Source of the DNA: Lewinellaceae bacterium
Lineage (GTDB): Bacteria > Bacteroidota > Bacteroidia > Chitinophagales > Saprospiraceae
DNA: 64,000 bases
NCBI GenBank assembly: GCA_020636355.1
Contig: JACJYB010000018.1
Location: 21,881-85,880 of the forward strand
Direction of reading: 5' to 3'
The notes under the pieces are model-generated. The model was not told where the DNA came from, did no database searches, and was given only the letters and a program-made list of their open reading frames with translations. Below are positions 15,967 to 24,689 of this stretch, one piece after another. Every line of letters begins with the position of its first letter. Position 1 is the stretch's first letter. The position numbers and the translations under genes are program-made.

Positions 15967-18489
15967 TTAAAAATCCATCTTCACCCTTAAGTTAACCCGT
16001 CTGCTGGTCAGATAATTGGGGATGGAATATTGCACATTGTAAATGGACTTGATCCAGGTCTGGGAGGCTACGTTTTGCTGGCCCATCAGATTGAATACTT
16101 CAATACTCAGCCAGGTATTGTCGGTAAAGCGCAACCAGTGATTAGGCTTTCTATCCCGCCAGCTGGCATTCCACAATAAAAAGGAAAAACCAATATCGGC
16201 GCGTTGATAGAGCGGAAAACGATAGGTGTTGCGATAAATGCGGTTGTTGTCCTTCAGCCCATAAGGCAATCCGGTACCCACGGTCAGGTTGAGGTGTACC
16301 TTAAAATTCTCATTGCGGGGCAGATAATCCTGGAAAAAAATGGAAGCCTGCACCAGTCGATCGGTTGGACGGGGCACATCCTTAACCGGTGTCCCTTCAC
16401 TGCTGCCTACCTTGCGTTCCAGATGGGTGATTCCATCGATTTGCTCGCGTGCCCGGAGGAAAGAAAGGTTGATCCAGCTCTCCGCACCGGAAACAAATTC
16501 TCCGTTAAAGCGCATATCCCAGCCCATGACATAACCTTTACCCTCATTTTCGCCATAGTAGCGAATACGCACGTTGTCAATGTCGTAAAAGATCAGGTCC
16601 CACAATTTTTTATAGTAGATCTCACTGATGAAGCGGATTGGGGTGGGATTTTTCTTGCCTATCTCAAAGTCCCAGGTCCATCCTGCCAGTAGGTGGGCAG
16701 ACTTTTGGGCGCGAATATCCCGGTTCAGGGTTCCATCAGGACGTCGCAGCTCACGATAGAACGCCGGCTGATCGTAGATTCCTGCGGCCAGGCGAAAAGA
16801 AATATTGCGGTCCCACTGCAGTGGTTTCACCAGCCATTGCACCCGCGGAGAAAAGAGCAACTCGTTATTCAGAGTCCAGAAACTCAGCCTGGCGCCATAA
16901 GTCAGTTGTGACTCCGCCCGGGTACTCTCCCTGCTCCAGGTGTTCTGAACAAACGTCGAAAACCGGGAAGACATCAGGCTATTGGCGCTCTTGAGATTGT
17001 AATCCACCTGGACAGCCTCCGGATCATAGGGCAAGGAGAAGCCGGCCGAATCCAGACGCTCCCATTCGTTGATGCGATCCGCAATGTCTTCGTACTGGGC
17101 CGAGACGCCCCATTGGATAAACTGGGTATTCCCTCCGGTGCCGTATTCGATGCCCCCCTTATGCTGCAGGGTGTAGATATCCGATTCCAGATAGTCCCGG
17201 ACATATTGATGCTGGATGCCGGTTCCCAGGGTCAGCAGTTCTTTTCCGGCGTCATCGGCTCCCAGATCGGTCTCGATCACACTCAGCCGATATGCGCCTT
17301 CGATATCGATGGTCTCCACTTCGCGGCTGGACTGATGGGAAGCCAGGAACTTTAAAAACAGTGGATTTACATCTCGTTCAGGAAGATAAGTCAGACTTAA
17401 CCCGTTCATGGTCGTGGTAAACCGGTCGCGTTCGCGTCCTTCAAAGACAGCAAACAGCCGCAATGCAAAATCAATCAATCCGGTTGCCGTACTGCGTTCC
17501 ACCGGACGGAATTGGAATTCACTGCGGTTGTAATTCGTCAGGTACCCCAATTGCCAATTGCGATTGAGGTCATAGGTAAAATAGCCCTGGACATCGGCAA
17601 AGTTTGGGGTATATTCTCCGGACAGGTCCAGTGATCCCAGTATGTAACGGGTGTCTTTGTAGCGGGCACCTAATAAATAGCGGAAGCGCCGGTAGTTGTC
17701 GTCTCCCAACACTTTTGAACCTTCACAATGAAATGAGCCACCCAACAAGCTCGCACCCACAGAATAGTGTGTCGAATCGGGCCGTTTGTAGCTAATGTCC
17801 AAAACCGAAGACAACTTGTCACCATACTTGGCTTGAAATCCACCGGAAGAAAATTGCAGGTCCCGGATCAGATCAATATTGGGAAAACTAAGTCCTTCCT
17901 GTTGTCCGGCGCGGATCAATTGGGGTCGGTAAATCTCAAAGTCGTTGACATAAACCAGGTTTTCATCGTAATTACCCCCCCGGACAGAATATTGTGAGGT
18001 AAGCTCTCCCCCACTCCCGGAACTGGTACCCAGGGCGATATGAGGCAAGACGCTTTCCAGGTTGCCGGTCGTGGTCGGCAGCGTTTTTAACACGTCAACG
18101 TCCTGACGGACTGTTCCGGCATTTTGTATCTGATTGGCTTTGACCTCTATCTCAATCTCCTGGTCTGTAGGCATCATATTGGCGTCCACCCGCACCCTTC
18201 TACCGGAAACAAATGGTCCTATTTGCCTTTTACTGTCCTCGTAACCCAGCCGGGTAAATACCAGGGTAATTACGGTGTCCGCCGGGATATCCAGGCTATA
18301 GTTGCCGCGCCCGTCCGTCTCCGTGACCTGCTGGGTTCCCTGAATGTAGATCGTCACCAACTCGACCGGAGCGGAGGTGCGTGAATCCTTCACCTGGCCA
18401 TGAACAGTTGCCTGCTGGGCCATTGTGAGCACCGACCACCCGATACTCAGGATCCCTATGATCCAGCTTCTGCTAGGCCAGGAGTGCAT
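15967..18489 (-). CDS. TonB-dependent receptor with carboxypeptidase-like N-terminal domain
   Basis: Outer-membrane TonB-dependent transporter. I chose ATG 18489 because it gives the best signal peptide (IIGILSIGWSVLTMAQQ); nine more codons are possible upstream. After the signal comes a CarboxypepD_reg-like beta-sandwich (about 27-110), a plug domain (about 125-235, with SQYSVRGGNYDENLVYVNDFEIYRP and GGFQAKYGDKLSSVLDI), and a 22-strand barrel rich in Tyr/Trp/Arg ending in RRVNLRVKMDF with a C-terminal Phe. No SusD partner is present, so a polysaccharide locus is unlikely; the substrate may be a metal chelate or small organic. The start lies inside the rpe gene's last codons (17-nt overlap), so it is co-transcribed with rpe. 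Confidence 0.9.
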   Translation of the reverse strand: MHSWPSRSWIIGILSIGWSVLTMAQQATVHGQVKDSRTSAPVELVTIYIQGTQQVTETDGRGNYSLDIPADTVITLVFTRLGYEDSKRQIGPFVSGRRVRVDANMMPTDQEIEIEVKANQIQNAGTVRQDVDVLKTLPTTTGNLESVLPHIALGTSSGSGGELTSQYSVRGGNYDENLVYVNDFEIYRPQLIRAGQQEGLSFPNIDLIRDLQFSSGGFQAKYGDKLSSVLDISYKRPDSTHYSVGASLLGGSFHCEGSKVLGDDNYRRFRYLLGARYKDTRYILGSLDLSGEYTPNFADVQGYFTYDLNRNWQLGYLTNYNRSEFQFRPVERSTATGLIDFALRLFAVFEGRERDRFTTTMNGLSLTYLPERDVNPLFLKFLASHQSSREVETIDIEGAYRLSVIETDLGADDAGKELLTLGTGIQHQYVRDYLESDIYTLQHKGGIEYGTGGNTQFIQWGVSAQYEDIADRINEWERLDSAGFSLPYDPEAVQVDYNLKSANSLMSSRFSTFVQNTWSRESTRAESQLTYGARLSFWTLNNELLFSPRVQWLVKPLQWDRNISFRLAAGIYDQPAFYRELRRPDGTLNRDIRAQKSAHLLAGWTWDFEIGKKNPTPIRFISEIYYKKLWDLIFYDIDNVRIRYYGENEGKGYVMGWDMRFNGEFVSGAESWINLSFLRAREQIDGITHLERKVGSSEGTPVKDVPRPTDRLVQASIFFQDYLPRNENFKVHLNLTVGTGLPYGLKDNNRIYRNTYRFPLYQRADIGFSFLLWNASWRDRKPNHWLRFTDNTWLSIEVFNLMGQQNVASQTWIKSIYNVQYSIPNYLTSRRVNLRVKMDF

Positions 18490-19144
18490 CACGTCCGATG
18501 TGCTTAAGTTGAGCAATCATTTGGGTTGGATCCGGCGCTTTAAAAACAGTACTTCCGGCGACCATCACATTACATCCGGCTTCCAGGATCTTTCCTGCAT
18601 TGTGCAATCCTACGCCCCCGTCTATGGAGATCAGCGCTTTGAGGTTACGCTCTACCAGCCGATATTTCAGCTGTTCTATTTTCTTAAGGGATTGATAAAT
18701 AAATTTTTGTCCGCCAAAGCCCGGATTGACCGACATGATCAACACCTGGTCCAGATCTTCCAGGATATCTTCCAGCAAAGCGACCGGCGTATGCGGATTA
18801 ATCGCTACACCTGCTTTCGCTCCCGACTCCTTGATTTGTTGAATAGTGCGGTGGAGATGCGGGCAGGCTTCGTAATGGACGATGATGTGATCCGCTCCTG
18901 CCTCGCGGAAAGCATCGATGTACTTTTCCGGTTCTACGATCATTAAATGTACATCCAGCGGCTTGGTGGTCAGCGGTCGGATGGCTTTGACAATCATCAT
19001 TCCAAAAGAGATATTCGGAACAAACCTGCCGTCCATGACATCCACGTGTATCCAGTCGGCTTCGCTGTTCTGTAACATTTGAATGTCTTTACCCAGTTGG
19101 GTGAAATCAGCGGCCAGGATCGAGGGCGCTATCAGATGTGTCAT
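18473..19144 (-). CDS. rpe: Ribulose-phosphate 3-epimerase
   Basis: Interconverts D-ribulose 5-phosphate and D-xylulose 5-phosphate in the pentose phosphate pathway. The 223-residue TIM barrel shows the family motifs: APSILAADF at the start, DVMDGRFVPNISFG (metal His/Asp strands), DVHLMIVEPEKYI, HYEACPHL, MSVNPGFGGQKF, SIDGGVG and AGSTVF for phosphate binding. The start ATG overlaps the upstream exonuclease stop by 4 nt. The operon is exonuclease-rpe-TonB receptor. Rpe also feeds the xylulose-5-phosphate pool reached from the arabinose operon at 44.5-50 kb. Confidence 0.96.
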   Translation of the reverse strand: MTHLIAPSILAADFTQLGKDIQMLQNSEADWIHVDVMDGRFVPNISFGMMIVKAIRPLTTKPLDVHLMIVEPEKYIDAFREAGADHIIVHYEACPHLHRTIQQIKESGAKAGVAINPHTPVALLEDILEDLDQVLIMSVNPGFGGQKFIYQSLKKIEQLKYRLVERNLKALISIDGGVGLHNAGKILEAGCNVMVAGSTVFKAPDPTQMIAQLKHIGRDALLA

Positions 19145-19887
19145 GTAAGCATTTTGATTTGATCATCAGAAAACAAGGGCAAAAATGAAAATTTTCTGAG
19201 GATCTGAGCTACCGTCACAACGTCTTTTTGGCAGTATTCCTGAATCCTCGGCAAATCTGCGTCGATCCAGAAGACACGGCCTACCTGACTTCCATCGATA
19301 TCTCCTTTAGGTGTAGGCACATCAAAACAAGCAGCCAGCAAGTCCAGAGAGGTAAAGTGTTTGTTATCGCCAAATTTCCACAAATCCATCGTATCGACCA
19401 GGTATTTGGTCTCCCAGGGCTTCTTCCCATGCAGGTTCAACAAATTGGGCAACGGAATACCCAGGATCATCATCCGGCGGGCGAGATAGGGCACATCGAA
19501 CTCCTTAATGTTATGACCACACAAAAAATGATTGTCCACATCGTAGTAAAACTGGTCCAATAAGTCTTTAAACGCATTTAGGAGCTGCCATTCGTCTTCA
19601 CCAGCGAAAGACTTGATGCGCAATACCTCATGACCCTCCTGACGGGAAACAAAACCGACTGAAATGCAACATACTTTCCCGAACTCTGCAAATATGGCAG
19701 CCCGGTCCTGATAAGCGCCTTCCACCTCTTTTTCCGACAGCGGCTCGTCGTATTGACGTAACACGTGCTTGGCTTTGTGAGCCCAAAGCTTGCCCATCCG
19801 CTCATCAAGATCCTGAAAGACAGCTTTTTGTGAAACAGTTTCAATATCGAAGAACAAGATTTTGGAAAAATCAATGGAAATGGCCAT
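19141..19887 (-). CDS. Predicted 3'-5' exonuclease (PolB-like, DEDD family)
   Basis: A 248-residue DEDD-fold exonuclease of the type annotated as predicted 3'-5' exonuclease related to the family B polymerase exo domain (PF10108). Exo I is ILFFDIETVS (Asp/Glu near residues 14-16), Exo II is LCGHNIKEFDVPYLARRM (about 127-144), and Exo III includes CQKDVVTVAQIL (about 221-232). There is no polymerase domain. Its role may be DNA repair or RNA trimming. It heads an operon with rpe (4-nt overlap). Confidence 0.85.
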   Translation of the reverse strand: MAISIDFSKILFFDIETVSQKAVFQDLDERMGKLWAHKAKHVLRQYDEPLSEKEVEGAYQDRAAIFAEFGKVCCISVGFVSRQEGHEVLRIKSFAGEDEWQLLNAFKDLLDQFYYDVDNHFLCGHNIKEFDVPYLARRMMILGIPLPNLLNLHGKKPWETKYLVDTMDLWKFGDNKHFTSLDLLAACFDVPTPKGDIDGSQVGRVFWIDADLPRIQEYCQKDVVTVAQILRKFSFLPLFSDDQIKMLT

Positions 19888-19989
19888 GAAAGCATAATTT
19901 TTTCGTGGGAAAATCAGTTATATAGCACAATGGACGGATTTTGCCGTTCGTTAGAATGAAAATAAGACTTAAATTAAAACTGTGAAATT

Positions 19990-20967
19990 ATGTCAGAGGC
20001 TAAAAAGCAAAATTTCTCAACCCTTCTATGGATCCTACTGGTGGCTTCTTTAGCTGCCAATACGTACCTCCTGATCGACCACTCTCAGAAAAACAAGAAA
20101 ATCGAACAACAGGTTGCAAGCCTGACGGAAACCGAACAACTCAAGTCAGAACTTGAAAAACAATACTACGAAGCGCTTTCAGATCTGGAAGAAATGCGCG
20201 GCAACAACTCTGAGCTGAATCAAATGATTGAGTCTCAAAAAGAAGAACTGAAAGTTCAGAAAGATAAGATCGCAGGTTTAATCAAAAACGGATCTGATCT
20301 GAAATCAGCCCGCGCAGAATTGTCCAAATTGCGTGAGCAGGCTGAACAATACATTGCTCAGATAGAGCAGCTTACGGCTGATAATGCAACCCTGACTGCT
20401 CAGAATGAGAACTTATCTCGTGAAAACTCAGACCTGAGCACCGCTTATGAGAATGAGCGTCTGAACAACGATGAGTTGCAGACCGCCAAGGCTGCCTTAA
20501 TGAGCGAAAAAGAGACGCTTTCAAAAGAAAATGCAGACCTTTCCTCCAAAGTAAATGTGGCATCGGTAATCGATGTTGACAAGATCATGGTCAAAGGAAT
20601 TATGGTCAAAGAAAGTGGAAAACAGCGTGAAAAAGCACGTGCCAACAAAGTTAATCAGTTGAGTATCTGCTTTACCGCCGAAGAAAACAAAGTGTCTGAG
20701 CCAGGCATTGAGCAATTCTTCATCCGCATCATTAACCCGACCGGTGAAACCATGGCTTTCGAGAACTTCGGTTCAGGGATCATGGTCAACCAGGCTAACG
20801 GAGACCAGGTACCCTACACACACATTAAAGGCCTGCAATACAACAACGAAGAGGCCAATGCTTGCCTGGACTGGGCACCAAATATTGACTTCCAGCCCGG
20901 CGATTATAAAATTGAAATTTTCAACAAAGGCTTCCTTGCAGGTAGCGCTGAGTTCACCCTGAAGTAA
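19990..20967 (+). CDS. Membrane-anchored coiled-coil protein
   Basis: A 325-residue protein with an N-in signal anchor (FSTLLWILLVASLAANTYLLI, residues 9-29), a long periplasmic coiled coil (about 33-188, heptads rich in Gln/Glu/Leu/Asn) and a C-terminal beta-rich domain (about 195-325, with INPTGETMAFENFGSG and PGDYKIEIFNKGFLAGSAEFTL). The C-terminal domain resembles small beta-sandwich modules in Bacteroidota envelope proteins. Function unknown; it could span the periplasm. It is monocistronic and ends in a strong terminator. Confidence 0.85.
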   Translation: MSEAKKQNFSTLLWILLVASLAANTYLLIDHSQKNKKIEQQVASLTETEQLKSELEKQYYEALSDLEEMRGNNSELNQMIESQKEELKVQKDKIAGLIKNGSDLKSARAELSKLREQAEQYIAQIEQLTADNATLTAQNENLSRENSDLSTAYENERLNNDELQTAKAALMSEKETLSKENADLSSKVNVASVIDVDKIMVKGIMVKESGKQREKARANKVNQLSICFTAEENKVSEPGIEQFFIRIINPTGETMAFENFGSGIMVNQANGDQVPYTHIKGLQYNNEEANACLDWAPNIDFQPGDYKIEIFNKGFLAGSAEFTLK

Positions 20968-20971
20968 ATTA

Positions 20972-20990
20972 TTCAAACGAACCGTTTGAA
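20972..20990. repeat. Perfect 8-bp inverted repeat downstream of the coiled-coil gene
   Basis: TTCAAACG at 20972-20979 and CGTTTGAA at 20983-20990 form a hairpin with a 3-nt loop, 5 nt past the stop codon and just ahead of the main terminator. Confidence 0.5.
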
Positions 20991-20994
20991 CCGC

Positions 20995-21041
20995 AACTGC
21001 CCGGCACATTCATACCTGATGTACCGGGCAGTTTGCTTTTT
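20995..21041 (+). terminator. Intrinsic terminator
   Basis: AACTGCCCGG at 20995-21004 pairs perfectly with CCGGGCAGTT at 21024-21033, followed by TTGCTTTTTG. It ends transcription of the coiled-coil gene. Confidence 0.85.
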
Positions 21042-21163
21042 GTATGCTACCGTGTTTTGATACTACACGTTTACCTGTTTACGATAATTGCATAGGGCGT
21101 TTTGGACCTTCACCCCATAAACATGTACCTTAGGCGCCCCGATTTGAAAAAGGAGACGTTGCG

Positions 21164-24112
21164 ATGGGACATGTGATCGTATTTAATTTGTACTTATTAT
21201 TGAATGAAATCTGGGTACCTGAAGCCTGGCTTGCAGAATTGGATCAGGATGGCCGCCCCAGAGACCTGCTGCGTCGTATTTCTAAAACCCAAATGGTCGA
21301 ATGGAATATTCAGGCTGAAGACTATGTAATTCGATTGCTTGAATGGTGCGAAAAGTTGCAGTATGAGTCGCTGGACGAGAATTTCAGCCGTACGGTGAAG
21401 CGTAAAAGAGTATCCCTTAAAGAACTCTGGGCAGAGAAGGAGATCCGTTTGAGCATTGAAAAATACATAACGCGTCACCTGGATCAGTTTTACCAATTGG
21501 GGCAGAAACACGAGATATGGCTCAGCCGGGATGCGGCGACAAAGCCCATTTTATCCCATCATCTGCTCTCATTCGCTCCTTCACCTGTTACTGGCACGTT
21601 ACATCTCTCCAAACACGATAACGGACTTACCTACCAACTGGTCATTCGGGATGATCAAAATCAAAAAATGGAGCATGCATCCATATTGCCACTGGTCTAC
21701 TCCACGCCCGGATGGTTTGCTCACCAGAATTCCATTTATCGCTTACCAGGCATCAGTGGCAAGATGTTACTTCCCTTCCGGGACAAAGAGGAGCTTGAAG
21801 TCCGAAAACAACACGAACGAACCTGGTATCACCAATTTCTCAAGAAAAACATCGACCGTGATGCCCAGGTCGCAACAGAAGGCTTTCGCTGGGAGGAACA
21901 GACACAATTAAACTGTAGTCAGATTTCTTTTTTCAGCCATCTGTTTGACGGACGTCTATTGATGCGGTTGCAATTTGAATATCCGGACGCCCAATTTTTA
22001 CTTGGAGACCGGCAACAAATCCGGAGCAAGATCATCATTCCCGAAGCCATGGACGAAGAGGTCCGTATCGTTAAGATTATTCGAAATGAAGCGCAGGAAC
22101 AAGCTACCCTGGACTTTCTCCAGTCGTTGGGGCTTGCGTTAGACTATCCCCACTTTTACTGGCCAGAGTCCGATGCATTAAGTGATTTGGTTCATTTCCT
22201 CCGGGAAAACAACAACGCGCTCAAGGAACACGGTATTTTTTGCGAATACAACCATCCGGAGAGCAGGGCGCCACTGGCTCTTGATCCACCGGTTGTTGTT
22301 ACAAACACCAAAAAGAGCGGTGATTGGTTTGACCTAACCATCAACATACAGATAGGCTCCCGTCAAATCCCCTTCCGTGCCTTGGTTGATGCAATCCGCC
22401 GCCGGTCGGAATTCTTTCAATTGCCGGACGGTTCTGTTTTTCTCATCCCACCTACTTGGCATACCCGCTACCGGGAATTGGCTGATTTTATGAGCGTACA
22501 GAATGACGAGGCGGATTCTGGGTACGATGCGTGCGTAAGGCTGCATGCCATGCAAAGCCACTTGCTGGAAGCCCTGGACCTCCAGCCAGCCAATACGAAC
22601 TCCTCTTCCTTGCCTTCCGTTGCCCTTACCACCTGGGAAGGTGCTGAGTGGGTCAAAGCAAACCTGCGCCCTTACCAGGAAAAAGGTGTGCTCTGGATCC
22701 TGAATCTATGGCAACAAACACGGGGAGCCTGCCTGGCCGATGATATGGGACTAGGAAAAACATTGCAAGCGATAGCGGCTTTAGGTCACCACAAACAGCT
22801 TAAGAAAGCCATGATACCGGTGGCCGAAGAATCCCTGAGTTCACCGGCTTGTCAGTTGAGTCTTTTTGATACAAGCTATACCCAAACCATTCTCCCACTC
22901 CAGGCTTTACTGGTGGTACCCGCTTCATTGGTGTACAATTGGAAGCAAGAAATCAAGAAGTTTGCACCGGGCTTTTTCGTCTATTGCCATACCGGACCGA
23001 AACGATCGAAGGACAGCCGCGCATTACTAGCCCATGATATCGTTCTCACGACCTACCACACCTTGCGGGAAGATTCTGACTGGATGGTCCCATTAAAATG
23101 GGAGTTTGTAATTCTCGATGAAAGCCAACATATTAAAAACCGAAGTTCTGATATTTCCCGTACAGTGCGAAAATTGCAAGCCGGACGCAGGCTCGCCTTG
23201 AGTGGTACTCCTGTGGAGAACAACTTGTCCGAGCTCTGGAGCCTTTTCAATTTTGTGAATGCACCTTTGTTGGGATCCTATCAGGGATTTCAGCACCAAT
23301 ATCAAAATCCCATCGAAAAAGATGGAAATACCGAAGTCAAATCGCGTCTTCGGGAGTTGATAGCTCCCTATTTTCTCCGGCGACGTAAAAATGAAGTGGC
23401 ACCGGAACTTCCTCCGCTTACTCGTCAGGTCTTGTGGGTGGAGCTGGATGCCCGTCAAGCAGAACTTTATGAAAAGACCAAGTCTGCAGCGCGCAACGAA
23501 TTACTTGCCATAGAACCCAGCCACGAATACACTTTTCAGGCGCTCAGGATCCTGATGAAGCTTAGACAAACTGCCTGCCATCCCGCTCTGGTGGGTGCGG
23601 AAGACCTGCCCAGTGGTAAAATGATGGCTGTTCTGGAAGAATTCCAACAAATCCATGACCAGGGAAGTAAAGTACTGGTTTTCAGCAGCTTTGAAAAACA
23701 CTTAAGCTTATACAGTGCATGGCTGGAGGCACAAGGGTACCACTATGCCTGGTTAAGCGGAAGCAGCTCCCAGGAAGAGCGACGGTCAGCAGTGGAGAAG
23801 TTCCAGGAAGATCCGGAAGTCACCATCTTCCTGATCACGCTAAAGGCCGGAGGTACCGGCCTCAATCTGACTGCGGCGGATTACGTCTTTCTACTGGATC
23901 CCTGGTGGAATCCGCATGCCGAAGAGCAGGCTATTGCCCGGGCTCACCGCATCGGCCAGGACAAACCGGTGCATGTAATCCGGTTTATAGCCTCGGCCAC
24001 CATCGAAGAGAAGATTCTGCATTTGCAGGCAGATAAATGGCAGCTAAACAGTGGACTGATTGACGACGAACTGCCTCCGCTCACCCGGGAGGAGATCCGG
24101 AGTCTGTTGTGA
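21164..24112 (+). CDS. SNF2 family DEAD/DEAH-box helicase
   Basis: Large SWI2/SNF2-type ATPase of 982 residues, acting on DNA or DNA-protein complexes. A strong ribosome-binding site (AAAGGAG, 10 nt before the ATG) supports the start at 21164. Residues 1-500 form an N-terminal region of the bacterial SNF2-associated type. The ATPase core follows: ACLADDMGLGKT (motif I, about 525), LVVPASLVYNWKQE (Ia), VILDESQHIKN (motif II, DESQ), LALSGTPVENNLSELWS (III), then the helicase C-terminal part with VLVFSSFEKHL, TLKAGGTGLNLTAAD (V) and QAIARAHRIGQ (VI). Bacterial SNF2 proteins act in transcription recycling, repair or defence; no defence genes flank it, so a housekeeping role is likely. Confidence 0.93.
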   Translation: MGHVIVFNLYLLLNEIWVPEAWLAELDQDGRPRDLLRRISKTQMVEWNIQAEDYVIRLLEWCEKLQYESLDENFSRTVKRKRVSLKELWAEKEIRLSIEKYITRHLDQFYQLGQKHEIWLSRDAATKPILSHHLLSFAPSPVTGTLHLSKHDNGLTYQLVIRDDQNQKMEHASILPLVYSTPGWFAHQNSIYRLPGISGKMLLPFRDKEELEVRKQHERTWYHQFLKKNIDRDAQVATEGFRWEEQTQLNCSQISFFSHLFDGRLLMRLQFEYPDAQFLLGDRQQIRSKIIIPEAMDEEVRIVKIIRNEAQEQATLDFLQSLGLALDYPHFYWPESDALSDLVHFLRENNNALKEHGIFCEYNHPESRAPLALDPPVVVTNTKKSGDWFDLTINIQIGSRQIPFRALVDAIRRRSEFFQLPDGSVFLIPPTWHTRYRELADFMSVQNDEADSGYDACVRLHAMQSHLLEALDLQPANTNSSSLPSVALTTWEGAEWVKANLRPYQEKGVLWILNLWQQTRGACLADDMGLGKTLQAIAALGHHKQLKKAMIPVAEESLSSPACQLSLFDTSYTQTILPLQALLVVPASLVYNWKQEIKKFAPGFFVYCHTGPKRSKDSRALLAHDIVLTTYHTLREDSDWMVPLKWEFVILDESQHIKNRSSDISRTVRKLQAGRRLALSGTPVENNLSELWSLFNFVNAPLLGSYQGFQHQYQNPIEKDGNTEVKSRLRELIAPYFLRRRKNEVAPELPPLTRQVLWVELDARQAELYEKTKSAARNELLAIEPSHEYTFQALRILMKLRQTACHPALVGAEDLPSGKMMAVLEEFQQIHDQGSKVLVFSSFEKHLSLYSAWLEAQGYHYAWLSGSSSQEERRSAVEKFQEDPEVTIFLITLKAGGTGLNLTAADYVFLLDPWWNPHAEEQAIARAHRIGQDKPVHVIRFIASATIEEKILHLQADKWQLNSGLIDDELPPLTREEIRSLL

Positions 24113-24166
24113 CAGGGACCAATGACTTCTCCAGGTTGCATTATGCGTGACCGATTACCTCGTTCG

Positions 24167-24542
24167 TCTCAGCGAGGCTTCTCGGAGCGAGCCGACACTG
24201 TCCGGTGGGGTTATGCAAAACGGATTGAGTCGCTCGTACCTCGCTCGCAATGACAACTAACTGTCTCAGCGAGGCATCTCGGAGCGTGCCGACACTGTCT
24301 ATTGGAGTTGCAAAACGGATTGCGTCGCTCGTACCTCGCTCGCAATGACAACTAACTTTCTCAGCGAAGCTTCTCGGAGCGTGCCGACACTGTCTATTGG
24401 AATTGCAAAATGGATTGCGTCGCTCGTACCTCGCTCGCAATGACAACTAACTTTCTCAGCAAGGCATCTCGGAGCGTGCCGACGCTGTCCGGTGGGGTTA
24501 TGCAAGACGGATTGCGTCGCTCGTACCTCGCTCGCAATGACT
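24167..24542. repeat. Four tandem copies of a ~95-bp dispersed Bacteroidota repeat
   Basis: Units start with TCTCAGCGA at 24167, 24265, 24359 and 24454 (periods 98, 94, 95) and each ends in TCGCTCGTACCTCGCTCGCAA. Copies differ at a handful of positions (for example TGTCCGGTGGGGTTATGC versus TGTCTATTGGAGTTGC). The conserved core is known in many Bacteroidota genomes because its translation (HCERGTSDAI, VIASEVRATQSV) is often misannotated as protein. Unit ends CTCGGAGCG and CGCTCG.. could form imperfect hairpins. Confidence 0.85.
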
Positions 24543-24548
24543 CTGGTT

Positions 24549-24615
24549 ACCACAACTCCACAACTCCACAAAACCACAACACCACAAGACCACAACACCA
24601 CAACTCCACACCCCT
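24549..24615. repeat. CCACAA-type microsatellite
   Basis: Imperfect short repeats of ACCACAA and CTCCACA (about ten units), next to the 95-bp array. Confidence 0.75.
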
Positions 24616-24689
24616 CCTCCTCCCGTGAGTACCATCACATTGTAGCAATGGTTAATTTCGTATTTTAGTCCGTAAGAAGTATACGCATC

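Larger units (their letters stand above)
24113..24689. other. Repeat-filled spacer without a real gene
   Basis: 577 nt with no credible gene. It holds four tandem repeats of about 95 bp (24167-24542), then a CCACAA-type microsatellite, then about 70 nt of unique sequence that must carry the promoter of the aminotransferase gene (TATTTTAG at about 24661 is a near match to the -7 box). Open frames on the minus strand here are translations of the repeat. Confidence 0.8.

Noticed and set aside
15967..18489. TonB receptor as SusC of a polysaccharide utilisation locus
   Set aside because: No SusD gene follows and the neighbours are rpe and an exonuclease; N-terminal and barrel text fit general TonB-dependent receptors.
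21164..24112. SNF2 helicase as part of a defence system
   Set aside because: No nuclease, methylase or other defence partner flanks it; the full-length helicase looks like the common housekeeping type.
24141..24601. Two minus-strand open frames of about 100 codons
   Set aside because: They are translations of the 95-bp tandem repeat (HCERGTSDAI-type text), a well-known false ORF in Bacteroidota.
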